A stretch of 64,000 nucleotides of DNA, from the NCBI GenBank assembly GCA_028564675.1, contig JAOVVO010000086.1, positions 62,001 through 126,000 on the forward strand, in the 5' to 3' direction. Below the pieces are notes generated by a model. The model did not search any database. It was not told the origin of the DNA and saw only the letters and a program-made list of their open reading frames with translations. This DNA is from Onchocerca lupi. Its lineage: Eukaryota > Nematoda > Chromadorea > Rhabditida > Onchocercidae. Each line of letters opens with the position of its first letter. Position 1 is the first letter of the stretch. Position numbers and translations under genes: made by a program. Positions 51,015-64,000 of this stretch are shown piece after piece.

Positions 51015-52559
51015 GAATGATAAGATTATAAATCATTATCAGATCTTCATATTATTTTTGCTGTTTGATTAGAAGGTATTGATTGCTAGATTATCTCAAA
51101 TAATATATACCGTATATAATTAAATCTTTTAATAATTTAAATCACATTATTATTAATTGAGCAAAGTTGTTGATATTCTCGAAGTTGTCGGAATGAATAA
51201 TGTTCCATTATTCTTGAAGATGACTCAATATTCGCCATTCCATCGGTAGAAATAATTCACAACTAGACCAAAATTAATTTATTCAAATATATTTCTATTG
51301 AGTCGTCTGCTGGTCGCCGGTCATTCGTATTTCGCTGACCAATAAATAAACGAATTGCAGGAATTGCTAGAGTGAAATTGTTATGGAAAGTAAAAATATC
51401 AAAATTAGAGATTTATGAGCAGAAGTTTGATATTTTGAGGAAACTTCCATAGTATTTGACAATCTTGTCCGGTAACATATAAGTAGATTTCTCGGAATTT
51501 TGGACGTCAATTTAACAAGTTTATATACTACGAAATTAAAAACTCGAAGTTACATGAGGAATGACAATAACAATATTAAGCTTCATTGAAAGCAATGGAA
51601 TTGAATAATTTCAAAATCTTTCATTTTTTATGCAAAAGTTAGATACTACACTTTCTTCTCTAAAATGAATAGTTTTATTTTATTTGTATAATTTTAGTAC
51701 TAATTTCTTCTATAATATTTTTTATTTGCTTAAATAAAAGTAATTTAAAAAATTCAATTTATATGATATAAAAAAATATGAATACATATTATTGAATTCA
51801 AATGATTTTTTTATTGCTGTATTAAAAAAAAAAAAAAATGGAAATAATTTCAAATTATCAGTAGCAAATATATTAGTATTAAGCCAGGACAAAAAATACA
51901 CTCATTATCATTTTCCATCACCGCTCTTATCATTTATTTCTTTATCATCGCATTTACAAGATTAAAACATCTCATCTATAAAAAGAAAGTGAAAAACATG
52001 TCTGAATTACATTTAAGAATGATAATATAATGAAAAAAGATAAACGATTTGATAATTATTTCAAAATTTGCAAAATTTCTTATCACTTTTTTGTTTTCAA
52101 TCATATTTAAATTTTCATTATTAATAAACTGAAATTTCAAATTCTTATTTTCAATAAAGTAGCTAAATATAAATATAGAAAAATGAACAAATGATATCCA
52201 GCAATATCGTCCACATATTAATAATAAAAATATTGTTGAAAATTAATTAATATATAATAAAATTTTTATTAATATATAATTTACATGTTATCAATCTGAT
52301 TGAAACATATATATCAGATAGATTTATCACGCATTTCATGGCAGTACTTATTCATATTTATTTTATAATACTTTTAACAATCAAATAATTCGGCGATAAA
52401 ATGAGCATAACTTTTTTAATTTCTTTTCCCAACAAGTAATTCGACCATCTTTTTTTTTTTTCCTCAATATTTGTTTAATTAATATTCCAAATTTATATTA
52501 CTCAATTAGAATATTTTTAGCATTAAAATTTAATAAAAGAAATGATGAAAATGAAACGA

Positions 52560-52800
52560 AAAGAAATTAACAGTAAAATGTAGAAAAAGAAAAAAAAAGA
52601 GATTAAGAGAATATTTTCAACACCAAAATGTAGAAAAAAAAAAAGAAAGAAAAAGGAGTATTTTTAACAATAAAATTTTGGAAAAAAAAATTAAGAAAAA
52701 AAATTGAAAATGAAACGATTTTTGAACAGAAAAAAAATGTAGAAAAATAAAAAATAAAAAAAAAATGCAAAAAAAAAAAAAATGAAGAAAAAGAATTCAA
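52560..52800 (+). repeat. A-rich degenerate tandem repeat
   Basis: Variants of 'AACAGTAAAATGTAGAAAAA' recur about every 55-65 bases four or so times, separated by purine-rich runs. The long phenylalanine-rich open frame on the minus strand is a by-product of this array. Confidence 0.5.
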
Positions 52801-53154
52801 AGATTGAACCAATAATAGCCTGAAAAATGAAACATTAAACATTTTGACCTTATGGATTGATGAGTTGATGATTTTGAAAAAATACTAATAATTTGTCAAA
52901 TTTGTTTATATATCTTTCATTCCTCTTCTTTTTCTATGATATTTTTTCGGTTTTAACAAATTCGAACATTCATTTATAAATGGATTTTTTTTTTCTTTTT
53001 CGATTTCCTTAAATTGAGGGCTATTTTTACTCAATTCAACATTCTTGCTTATTTTATTTGATTCTATTTTTATCTACTGAAAAGATAAAAATATTTTCCA
53101 GAATTTACGAGTCTTAATTTCGGGAACCTTTAATTCACTGCCAGAAGGGTTGAT

Positions 53155-53335
53155 TTCAAGAAATTGCAATCATTTCAACAGGCATCAAAAGATTGACTTT
53201 GAGAAACCGAAATCTACGGAAAAAGGAAGCAGCAAGCATTCACTGATTGTCTTCAAGAAGATGAAATCTCCAGAAAACGGAAACAACAAGCATCTGGCGA
53301 TTGCTCTTGAGAAATCGAAAATTCTCCGGAAATTA
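53155..53335 (+). repeat. Three degenerate 54-base repeats with an open frame
   Basis: Units starting GATTGACTTTGAGAAACCGA, GATTGTCTTCAAGAAGATGA and GATTGCTCTTGAGAAATCGA follow one another. A plus-strand frame stays open across them (62 codons, Lys/Ser-rich), with FEKPKS, FKKMKS and LEKSKI at equivalent places. It may be the remnant of a repeat-containing coding exon or a minisatellite that happens to be open. Confidence 0.45.
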
Positions 53336-53440
53336 TAAGCATTTGTAGTTGTTAGCTTTATTTCTGCGCCATTTTCATGAGACCATTTATTTCCTCATTT
53401 ATATTGAAATATTAATATAAATGAATCTTGCTTATCGGTT

Positions 53441-53722
53441 AGTATAGTAAATAGAAAATTGTTTATAAAGGTCATCAGTAAATAGAAAATTATTTACAAA
53501 GGTCATCAGTAAATAGAAAATTGCTTACTAAGGTCATCAGTAAATAGAAAATTGCTTACTAAGGTCATCAGTAAATAGAAAATTATTTACTAGGGTCATT
53601 AGTAAATAGAAAATTATTTCCTAGGGTCATTAGTAAATAGAAAATTATTTACTAGGGTCATTAGTAAATAGAAAATTATTTACAAAGGTCATTAGAAAAT
53701 AGAAAATTGTTTACTGAGGACA
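53441..53722 (+). repeat. Minisatellite, 31-base unit, nine copies
   Basis: Nine contiguous units of AGGTCATCAGTAAATAGAAA plus ATTATTTACTA, with few changes, form a clear array. Neighbouring units share variants (CATCAG on the left, CATTAG on the right), as expected from unit-by-unit expansion. Confidence 0.85.
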
Positions 53723-54587
53723 AAGTCACCTTCCGGTAAATTTAAAGGCAATCAACAGTAAGGAAGGATTTCATGCATGGATGAATGAATGCGACATTTT
53801 ATGTGACATTTATTTTATTCATATACTTTCTTTATAGTTTCTAAGTGAGCAAAAAAAAAAAAGCCATAAAATTTGCTTTGATTAACTGAAATCAAAAAAA
53901 AGAAAAGAATGGCATGAAAACTGATAACAATTATCACAAAAGAAAAAAATTGAAATTTGTTCTTAATAATAACTAAACTATTTACAAAAATTACTTTCAA
54001 ATTTTTTCATTAATCTACCTTATCATCTTGATTTAATATATGGTACACTTAATTTTCGTATGATATTTTATTCAAATATCGCACTTTACACGCTATGTAG
54101 TAGCAGATAAATGATAATGCTTGCTTTCATTATATTTAGCTAATAATGATTGCTTTAATAATTTAATAAATATTGAAAAATGAAAAAGGTCAATATAAAA
54201 TCCAGAAATTCATAGATTAAGATTTGGAAAAATTATAGCAGCTAAAGTATAGTACTAATTCTAATGCAAAAAATTAGCTAAAATTTATTTTGATACTTGA
54301 AAGTTATAAAAATATTGGAAAATTTGAAAATTTGCATGATTATTAATAGCTGATTTGAAAATGATCAGAAATTTTTAAAATTTCAGTTTAAATCAAAATA
54401 TTAAAATGCATGAAATAAATATGCAAAGATTATTCCTAATGATCTTTTTTATGGAAAAGACTGGAGAAATTTGGGTTAAAGTTTTTAATGAGATTGCGCA
54501 AAAATCACCACAAGATCATCATCTATTCTAGTTATGATGAATTTATTTGGGCAAAAAAAAAAAAAAAAAAAAAGAAGGATGAGAATT

Positions 54588-55012
54588 GAGGACAATCAAC
54601 TCTTCAGATTGTTACCTGTTACATCATGAAAAGCATTTAGACAGGTATGAACATTAACTGATTTTCAAGGGCATAATCTAGGGCAGTCAATTCTTCAAAC
54701 TTTTATGATTGCTTACCTGTTACATCATAGATAAGCTTCTAGATAAGCGTGAACATCAACATTATAAATAAGCTTCCAGACAAATTTGATCATTAATTGA
54801 CCTTTAAGTAAATAATCTAGGACAATCAATTCTTTAGACTGCCAAGATTGCCTTATCTATTACATCATAAATAAGCTTTCAAACAAATATGAGCTTAATT
54901 GACCTTTAAGTACATAATCAAGGACAGTTAATTTTTCAGATTGCTATGATTGCTTATCTATTACATTATGAAAAGCATTCAGACAGGTGTGAGCATTAAA
55001 TAATTTCAAACG
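54588..55012 (+). repeat. Tandem repeat of about 95-140-base units, four copies
   Basis: Each unit has AGGACAATCAATTCTT, then GATTGCTTACCTGTTACATC, then AAGCATTTAGACAGGT or a variant, then GAACATTAA. The second unit is longer because part of it (ATAAGCTTCTAGATAAG) is doubled. Confidence 0.7.
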
Positions 55013-56169
55013 ATTAATTTTTAATCTCAGCAGAGAAATGATTGTATGAAATAAATTGCAAAATTTTTGAATTCTTCTCATGCATATTTTTTTATGAACT
55101 CATAAAATCGACAGATTTAAAAGAAAAGCAATTGGAATCATTTATCATAATTTACACAAATTAATCAAATATTACTGATATGTTGATAATTTTGAAAATA
55201 TATATTGATATATCGATGATGACTAAAATGCTCAAAATAACCTTGAAATAACTTTCATTCGTGCAATAACTTTCCATTCCATCAAATTTTTCCATTTACA
55301 CATCACTTCTCATTTTAGTATGAATTCATTTTAAGAATTACAAAGTCTTTTAATTTAATTTGTTTATTACCAAATGAAATGGTTGAGATTCATTGCCTAA
55401 TATACATTGATATGATAACTTTTTTTTTTCTTTCAAATTTATTGCCAAAAATTGACACACATCTTTTTTTTTTTAAAAAAAAAATTGCCAAAAATTGATA
55501 CACAACAAACTGCTGCAAAAATAAGTTCAAGTAGAAGTAATTAAATATCGATAAAATCATATGATTTTTTATTATTGTCTAATTCATCTTCTCAACAAAA
55601 ATAAAATCAAAAAAAAAAAAAGGAAATGGTAAACATTTTCGAATTCATTTACGATCGTTTTCATTAGAAAAATTTAAATGAATAAAATTTTGAATATTTA
55701 AAAAGTTCCGGGGCCAATTATTATTGCATTAATTTTCTTTTTTTTTAAAATGCATTTATGCGTCTAAGTTAGCTAAAAATTAACATCAGTAAAAATAAAA
55801 GTGTTATTCAAAGAAATATTTTATTTTTTGATATCTCGAAGAGTTAAATTGTGCTGGATGATTTTTTTTTTTTCGTATCTTATGAATTCATAATTTTCGC
55901 TTTGACATTACGATTATATCAGCTTTTTGTTTTAACATAATAATGTTTCTTTTTTTTTTTTTGTTTTGGTGATTAAAACGGATGAATTGGATCAATTTTT
56001 ATATATTTCGATTTGTAATCAGAAATTTTTCTGCTGGAATAATTTATTGGAAGTTTATTGTTGTTAAGCTTGCAGTCTGAATTTCAATTTTATTGAAAAT
56101 ATATTTGGAACTAGCTGGCAGTCTATTTAAATAAAAATGTAAATGTTCTTTTGCTCAAAATCTCAAAGC

Positions 56170-56590
56170 TCCGAAAGTTCTTGAATACGCGTCTTATCTA
56201 TATAAAGCATGCGCCTATAGAATATAAAGTTAATACAAAATTTCAAATCAATAGGAGAAGAACTTCAAAAGTTGTTCAAAAGCCACAACGAACATTTATA
56301 TTTTTATTTATATAAATTATTTGTCGACTATTATCTAGCAGTGAATCAATAATTGGTTGACCTCACTTTGTTTATCTGTTAATCCAACCATTCTGGCGGG
56401 AAACATGTTTATCCTTATGACATTTTGGCGGCAAACTTTTTATTCTTACGAATACGTTTAGCAAAAAGTAGGTATATCTATATACTCGCCTATTCAAATG
56501 CAACATTGTTTCAAAATTTTAAATCAGTCAGTGAAGAACTTGTAACATTGTGTGAAGAGCCATAATGGACATTTACATTTGTATTTATAT
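56170..56590 (-). repeat. Dispersed repeat family, copies 2 and 3
   Basis: On the minus strand, 56170-56310 reads ATGTTCGTTGTGGCTTTTGA and then AGGCGCATG. The segment 56455-56590 reads AATGTAAATGTCCATTATGG and then GGCGAGTATATAG. Both match the order of blocks in 21205-21410. Between them, at about 56390-56435, is a GGCGGGAAACATGTTTAT block shared with the core of the inverted duplication. Confidence 0.5.
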
Positions 56591-57649
56591 AGATGAATAA
56601 TAAATCTTTTTAATACTTAATACAAACTTTATAATATTTGATAAAATAAAGCTTACCTGATGAAGAACATTAGAGTTATTTGAACATCACTAAAATTTTG
56701 TTAATGATAAGGCCAATGATGATGAAAAAAACACTTTCATCTTCGTTTTTTTTTTTTTTTTTTTTTTTTTAGATGAAAAAATTGTTAACTATTAAGATTT
56801 ATGCAAATTTCAAAATTGATGCAATGATCGTCTCTTCTTAATAAAATATATAGTAGCAATTTTTTTATATATTTTATATTATCTTCTATAAAATACCATT
56901 TTTGCCATTAATAAATATTTTTGTTTAAGGTAAAAATATTTCAAATATTAAATTCCAAAAATCCTATAAATTTTTTCTCTTGCAATGCTTTAATTATTTG
57001 AAATTAGAAATAAGAGTGACTGAACTATTCTGTTTTTGATTTTCTTATTATGACTGATAATTTTTTCTTTTTTTTTTTTTTGCATTGGTTAATATCTACC
57101 AATATACGATGATAATGATAAATTCACTAATTATCCAGAATGATGATATTTTCAAAAAAGAGAATAATTTACATGAGAATTGAAAAATTAATTTCTTTTT
57201 TTGAAAGAAATTAAAGATATCAAAATCGATGAGGTGAGAGAGAGAAAACAGTGAATTGGAGTAAAAGGAATATCCTGGAAATTATGAATGGGTGTCGACC
57301 AGTTAATTTAAACTATTAGTATCCAATTTTATCCTCAAATCACTAAATCAGTGGTATTGATTTTAGAACATATCTAATTTACATCTTCAGCGGTGCTACA
57401 AGACTGAATTATCAAAAACAAAAATTTCATGTCGAAAACAAATTTTAGATTTTGTGCTAAAATTTCAATATCTGAAAATTTGACCAAAATATCTATTTCA
57501 CTGTAGTAAAATGATCTGTGGAATACTAAGCAAGGCTCTGTAGCATTGTGTATCTTATAAGGATGAAAATCGTTGATAAAAAAACAGTTATCAAAAAAAT
57601 TCGAGATAGAAGAAATGCCTTTGATTGTGATAATTTTTTGCATCATCAG

Positions 57650-58012
57650 GATGATAATATTAATAGTATTGACGGTGATGATGATGATGATAATAATCTT
57701 ATTGTTGATGGTGATTTACTGATGATGGTATGATGGTGATAATAATGATGGAATTAATGATGGCGATGGTTATGATAATAATAATGTTGATGATGATAAT
57801 GATGGCGACAATGATAATGGCGGTGATAATAATGGTGCAATGATGATAATAATAGTTTTAATAATGGTAAAGATACTGATGATAATGATCATGACGATAA
57901 TGATAGTAATGATGATGATAATAATTACGATAATGATGGTAATGATGATGATTACGGGAATGGTGGTGTTGATGATAATAATAGTAATGGATGGTGATAA
58001 TGATAGTGATCT
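57650..58012 (+). repeat. GAT/AAT-rich degenerate microsatellite
   Basis: This run of about 360 bases consists of GATGATAATGATGG-like triplets in varying order. Long open frames on both strands here are artefacts of the triplet structure. Confidence 0.85.
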
Positions 58013-58159
58013 AAGGGGTTTTTTTGGGCAAATTAAAAGTAGTGATAAAGTATGCACGGGAAGAACGATGTGATGCTTTAAGGACCGAAAGGCTTTCCTC
58101 TTCACTTATATATATTTTGTGTCATTTGGTGCTATTGCTATGAATGATGAATGCTTATC

Positions 58160-58235
58160 ATTTTACGTGTATGTGTATGTATGTGTATGTGTGTATGTGT
58201 GTATGTTTGTCTGTGTCTGTGTCTGTCCATTTTGT
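58160..58235 (+). repeat. GTAT/GTCT-rich microsatellite
   Basis: The sequence consists of GTATGTGTAT, GTGTGTATGT and GTCTGTGTCTGT units, a typical mixed GT microsatellite. Confidence 0.85.
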
Positions 58236-59070
58236 GGAATGATAAAATGAAGAACGAAGGAAAATTGCTTATAAATTGTTGTCCGAATCTAACCAATTGA
58301 TTTTCATATCAGCTGTTATCAGTTGATATAAGTACAATGATAAGCTATAAGCCAATAATGAAAATGATAAAAATAATAACATGTTAAAAGTACAAAACTA
58401 ATCAAAAAAGAAACTGATTTTATTTTGAAATATAATAAAAAAAAAATGAAGAACATTATCTCTTATTTCTCGATATCGGATTAGAGTTAAAAAGAAGGCA
58501 AAAGAAGAATTCATTCAAATTTATATTTATTTATACTCAATGCTCAATTAAAAATATACACATTTATAGCAAAGTGAATCATCGATCATGATCGCTAGAT
58601 GTTTCAAATATAAATTTTGGAAGTTATTTACTTGAATTCTAACTTAAAAATCAAGTCCACTTAAACCATAACTTGACAGTTGATAATATCTATTATTTAA
58701 CTTCTTTAAATTACTTTTAATTAATGAATTAAAAAAATGCTAAAAAAAATTAAATAAAATAGCGCAATGAATGGATAGGAAAATCAAAGGTTTAAACTAG
58801 TTTCTGATTCAATTACTCAGACAAAAGTTTTTGATTCAATTACTCAGACAATTTTAAATTGATGGGTTAAGAAGGAATTTAAAAAAAAATCCGAAAAATT
58901 ATATTTTTGTCCGTTAATTCAAAAATATATTTTCATTCAGAAATAGAATAAATTTCTCTCTTCTATTCAACTTTTAAAATTATTTTTTTTTTCAGTTCAA
59001 ATCTGAAAATATTTAAAATTCAAATCCTGTATAAGAGATTAGTAATTCTGGATGAATAAATAACATAATG

Positions 59071-59505
59071 TGATAAGTTAGCAAGGATAAAGCAAAAAGT
59101 GATAAGCTAACAAAGATTGAGCAAAAACAAAATATTATGCATAATTTAAATTAGACGAATTATTTATTCATCCATAGGAATATATTAAATGAATTTAGAG
59201 TAAAATATAAATTTTCAGTATGTGCATGGATTTGAATGAAATATTTTGTAACAAATATTTATAGTTTTTTACTTTGATCATTGAATCATATGTTATGTGA
59301 GAGATGATAAGTTAATAAAGATAAAGCAAGAAACAAAACATTTATGCATAATTCGAATTAGATAAATCATTTTTTCATCCACCGAAATGTATTAAATGAA
59401 TTTTGGGTAAAATATAAATTTTGAGTAATGTATAAATTTGGATGACGCATTTCAACAAATATTTTATTTTCTTACTTTGATCATTTCGTCACATGTTATG
59501 TAGAA
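59071..59505 (+). repeat. Tandem duplication of a roughly 200-base unit
   Basis: The segment 59101-59304 is repeated at 59305-59505, with a partial 30-base copy of its start at 59071-59100. Shared blocks include TATGCATAATT, TCATCCA, ATTAAATGAATTT, GTAAAATATAAATTTT, and CTTTGATCATT followed by ATGTTATGT. Divergence of perhaps 15-20 percent by eye shows it is old. It has no ORF. Confidence 0.75.
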
Positions 59506-60651
59506 ATAATTTCAAAAATGCGATTGCACAAAAGAATTCTTCGATGCATTCATTCATTCTCATAATGGAAGAGTGCAAAATTCAGTTGAAATATTTGGCA
59601 TTTTTTTTTTTTTTTTATCATAAAAATGATTATTTCACTTAAAAAGTATTAAATAATTTAGCAAAATATTTTCATTCAAAAAGATTAATTTCCAAATTTC
59701 GTTTTTTTTTTTTTTTTTTTTGTTTTTTTGTTTTTTTAATAATAAAAAAAAAGAGAGAGAGAGAGAAGGAAAAGAGAATTTTTGTTTTTTTTTTTTTTTT
59801 TTGACATTATTTTGTCGGAATCGTTACAATAGTTCGCATTAAAGCAACAATTTAATTTCAAATGAAATCATTTATGCAAAACAATTTCAATTTTACGAAA
59901 AAGAAAAAAAAAAGAAACAAAGAATAACCAAAAACATTTAGTGATAAGAATCGAAAAAAAAAAAAAAAAATGGGAACAATATTAACATAAATTGTATTTT
60001 ATTATTGTTGTAATTGAAAAATTTATTATTGTTGTAATAGTATTAGTAAAAAGAATCTTTCAAGTCTTAAGGAAATATGACAGAATTCAAAAATTCAAGA
60101 ATAAGATTTTCAGTATCAAATTAACGAATAACGATTATAGATATGAATTTTGTAATGGTTATATTTTTAAATTTATAACTAAGAAAGATTTTATTCAATT
60201 GCCGAATAAGAATGCAACGTCAATAATGAAATTTCAGAAGGTGATTTAAACTTGATATTAATTTATTTTTAAATTCTAAAAAGGAGTTTAAAATTTAGAG
60301 AAGATTAAGTTTGAAACTTTAAAATTAACTTTACATTATTTGTTAGGATCATTTAATTTCATTATATGCTTTCTTAGATATTTCATTTTTAGTAATTTAG
60401 TACGATTTAAGAAATGGTTAATAGTAAAAAGAAATTCAATGTATAAATTGCAAAAAGAGTAATTCCCGTTTAACGGATTATATAACAATTCCGATACAAT
60501 ACCAAAAAAGCTAATCGAAAATAATTATAACAGATCAATTGGAAATTCTGTTTTTTTTTTTGATCTAATAAATTTTAATTCATATCATTCAGGAAACCAT
60601 TTTTCCTCTGCATTTAAGTACTTTCATTTTTGCAGTTTTTGCATGCGTGAA

Positions 60652-60689
60652 GGTCATGGAATTTCATGCATGCTGAAATTTTCTTGACC
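60652..60689. other. Imperfect hairpin with GCATGC motifs
   Basis: GGTCA and AATTTCA pair with TGAAATT and TGACC across a TGCATGC loop. The structure is flanked on both sides by TTTTTGCATGC. It could form a cruciform or be a binding site for a dimeric protein; no transcript evidence is available. Confidence 0.4.
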
Positions 60690-62790
60690 TTTTTGCATGC
60701 ATGGTGTATTTTGATTTATTTGCTTTTCTCATTGCAGATTAGGTGATTTAAAATCTTTTTAGATCAATTAAAAACGAATGAAGAAATTCAGAATGTAATA
60801 GATTTCAAATATCATTTAATCATTTTGAAAAAATTTAAAAAAAAAATATATATAGATATAATGAAGAAAACAAATGTTTTTAATTTATCATTCGATAATA
60901 AATCATGCAAAAAATTGCCATTTTTCAATATGCCACCGAAATAAGTCTCAATTTTAATTTATCAATTTTATTAAATTAAAAATCGTTTGATCAAAATGTT
61001 AACCAAAAATTGCAAAAAAAAAAAAAAAAAAAAAAAGATGCGTATTAAAACAGATGTCTTTTATGAAATATAATGTCTAGCCGAAAAATTTTATGAGGAG
61101 AAAAAATGAAAAATATATTATTAAAATTAAGAAAAAAAATTTGAAGAAGAAAAAGTTTTTTAAATTTTTTTCAATATTTAACTTTTTGATTATCATAATG
61201 GAAGAAATTTTTTGAAAGAATGGAAAAAAACGAAAAATTCAAACATAATTATCATTTCCAATAAAATTATGTGATAATGAATTTTTTTTTTCCAATAAAA
61301 TCATGTGATAATGAATTTTTTCCCCGTAAATCATGTGATAATGAAGCTGACATAAATTCATGAAAAATGCTTATCAATAATTTTAAAATTGATCGTCAGA
61401 TTATAACTTATATTTCATCATTTGATGTTATTTTGTTTAAGCAATGAAGAAAATTTTGTTCCACCATTGCACTTTTTGATAAACTTATCATTTGTCGTTA
61501 ATTCAAATTGAAGGGGGCGAAAAAAAAAAAGTATACTTATACCTGATTTCCAATTCATGATGAATTTGTTTTTCGCTCAAAAATTAAAAGTAATAGGAAA
61601 CGAAAAAAAAAAAAAAAGAGCAATTTTGTAATAAAAGAAAAAATTATTTCGTTTTTTTTTATTTTTTAATAGGGTGTAAAAGAAGTAATAAGATAAATAA
61701 ATTAATTATTTAAGTAAAAAAAAATTTTTCTTTTTTTGAAAGAAATAAAAAGATATGTAAATTGTTTAAGAAATTAGATAAAGTGAAAAAAAATAATAGG
61801 ATAAGTAAATTAATTACTTGAGTGAATTTTTTTTTGCATTTTTTTTTTTTTGAAAAAATAAAAGAAAAAAAACATGAATTATTCATTAAGTGAAAAAGTA
61901 ATGATATTTATTAATTGATTTGTTATGACGGAAAGTTATCATTTCATTAAATTGCGCCTATTCATAACTAACTTATCACGCGTTGTTGATCTCAATTCAA
62001 TCGATAATTCCCGATGTGAATTTGATTAAAAGAGCGAATAGATAAAAAAATAGATAAGGTATAATGCTCAAGAAATTTGAAATAAATCAAATTAAAAGAA
62101 TATCGAATGTTTATCAATTCTTTTTTTTTTTTCAGATCAGTTTATTTTATAGAGAAAAATCTTTTTGGATTAATTTAAAATGAAAATCCGGAAATAATTA
62201 TGAAATTATAAGAAATGAATCCTGAATTGATAAGTCTGGCGAAGTTTTGATAAGTCTTCGCATGATATTTTTTATTATCAAATTTTATCATTACAAAAAT
62301 TTGGATAAACCTGAATATAATTCCATTAAAATTAAATTATTTGCAAAAAAAAAAAAAAAATGATGCAAATATTTTTGTAAAACATAGTTCCATTAGAAAT
62401 AAATTATTTGCATCAACAAACACTTTCAAAAAAATTCATTGTCAACAAATCTTTCTTCACTTTTCAAGACTTTTTGCAGCAATTAATTAATAATTACTAA
62501 TGAAAAATTTATCCTAATCAAAAATTGAATACATAAAATTTCTAATGAATTTGTTTTGATGAAATGGTAGCATTTAAAAAAAAAAAAAAAAAAAAAAGGT
62601 GTAAAATAAAAATTACATAAGTATTAAATAACAAAATGGTTGATGAAAGAAATATGAATTTGAAAAAAAAAAAAAATTACGTTAAAAATTATTTTGAAAA
62701 AGAAGTTGTAAAAGAAAAATGTCTAGACAAATAAATATTTCAAAAAAGAAAATAAGAGATGATATTCCAGAGATTTTTTTTTTCTTTCAT

Positions 62791-62829
<39 letters not shown>

Positions 62830-64000
62830 TGGCAAGTACAAATTATAATAGGTCGATTGGAATGTATAGAAATTTGGGAAAATTTTTTTTGAAAGTTTTC
62901 TCTCTCGTTTTTTTTTTTTTTTTTTGCCTTTATATAAGCTATAAAAACAATTGAATATAGAATTGTTAAAAATTTGAAAAAATCTTTTGTTTTATAGCAA
63001 TGTAAAGGAAAAAAAAAAAGAAAAGCAGATAAAAATAACTTTATTGCTAATATTTTGCATTAATAAATGATTATTTCGTGGCAATGTAATTTTATTGCTG
63101 ATTACTTCATATCTTAAAAGTGTCACATTTTAATTGCAAAAGATGATAGCAAAATCATATCATATCACTGATAATTGATATGTAAAAATTTGATATTATT
63201 TTGTGCCAACATTACTTGTTTCATTTATTGCATATTTTATAGCAAAATTATTTCACATATTCCGTATCTTATAGTAGCATATAATATGATTTATCTTTTG
63301 GCTAGATTTTGTGTGAGGAAAATTTACTAAATTAATTAGCTAAAATAAAATAGTTACAAGAAAAATTTCTAGCTCATAATATAATTTCTAGCATAGATCA
63401 TAAAATAGTTTTTGTTATTACAGCATATTAGAAAATTTTAATAGCAAAATACTTGGAAATAAATTTGAATTTTATTATAACATATTTTAAACTAAATTCA
63501 AGACTTATAAACATCAAATATATATATAGCTAGTTATCTGTCTTGGAATTCAAACAATTGTTTTGAAGTTTAAAATCGAGGCAAAAATATATAATATTGT
63601 TGTGAAATTTAAACTCATCAAGCTCTCTTCTAATAGTATTTTGAAAATTAAACACTTTTCAGGCAAGCAATTGATAATAGTCAAGAACAACAATTGTGTT
63701 ACACCACGTCTAAAACAATAGCATTCATTGATAAATTGAGAGAATGAGTGATAAATATTCGTACATAACTGATAATGAACAAGAGATAAAAATACTACAG
63801 AATAGGATTGATTTCAGTTTTACAATTTAAAAGCTTCTCAAAGACTTCACTGATAATAATATCACGATGATTCATTATCAATGGCTTGTACTACATAGAA
63901 TAATTTGCAGGACGATGTATGATGCAATTATCAACATTATAGATAAGATTTTCCGACATTTCCCAACAATTTCCCAACGATATTGATGATGTTCCATTGA

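Larger units (their letters stand above)
49727..64000. other. Long gene-poor AT-rich region
   Basis: No set of exons with matching phases and recognisable protein content was found on either strand over 14 kb. It contains many A and T homopolymers and the tandem and dispersed repeats listed separately. Isolated short open frames (53150-53338, 57374-57646 and 59992-60249) lack splice, start or family support. It could be a regulatory region of a gene lying beyond the right edge, or intron sequence. Confidence 0.45.

Noticed and set aside
53441..53722. CRISPR-like regular array
   Set aside because: Units are contiguous without spacers and the genome is eukaryotic, so this is a minisatellite.
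57374..57646. 90-codon minus-strand frame
   Set aside because: No splice context or recognisable domain; the neighbouring GAT repeats bias frames to stay open.
57770..58105. Isoleucine-rich and methionine-rich frames on both strands
   Set aside because: Artefact of the GAT/AAT microsatellite.
59992..60249. 85-codon plus-strand frame
   Set aside because: Low-complexity start, no partner exons and no family resemblance.
1..64000. tRNA, rRNA or snRNA genes
   Set aside because: I scanned by eye for T-loop motifs and conserved RNA cores and saw none. A covariance-model search would be decisive.

Overview
The window looks like chromosomal DNA of a parasitic nematode, most likely a filarial or other spirurid worm. 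The evidence is very AT-rich DNA with long homopolymer A and T runs, many-exon genes whose introns end in TTTCAG, a 22-base stretch matching the nematode SL1 spliced leader at 20 of 22 positions, and gene families typical of that group. The species cannot be named from sequence alone. All gene models were assembled by hand from ORF, GT/AG and reading-phase continuity.

Layout, left to right. At 383-1218 (minus) lies a short secreted or membrane-anchored Asn/Ser/Thr-rich protein. Its full-length paralogue is at 32096-34367 (plus). At 8486-20058 (plus) is a 21-exon secreted protein of 1193 residues with 13 sushi/CCP modules and a micro-exon encoding a furin-type cleavage site. At 22193-29097 (minus) is a complete 13-exon CD36/SR-B family scavenger receptor of 560 residues, convergent with the CCP gene. 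At 37376-41882 (plus) is Integrator subunit 11, 592 residues with an intact metallo-beta-lactamase/beta-CASP catalytic set. At 42479-49726 (plus) is the nuclear cyclophilin-RRM protein PPIL4, 443 residues. A previously unflagged three-exon cysteine-rich secreted protein gene (46937-48072, minus) is nested inside the 3.2-kb tenth intron of PPIL4. From 49727 to the end I see no convincing gene, only AT-rich DNA with several tandem repeat arrays.

The main structural feature is an inverted segmental duplication. The left arm (about 560-2420) is the mirror image of 28045-29050 plus 31921-32800. It carries a decayed piece of CD36 receptor exon 1 and intron 1 and a shortened copy of the secreted-protein gene. 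The arms bracket the CCP gene and most of the CD36 gene.

The CCP protein, CD36-type receptor, Asn/Ser/Thr-rich protein pair and nested Cys-rich protein are all predicted to be at the cell surface or secreted. INTS11 and PPIL4 form a same-strand pair of nuclear RNA-processing genes 596 bases apart, which could be an operon.
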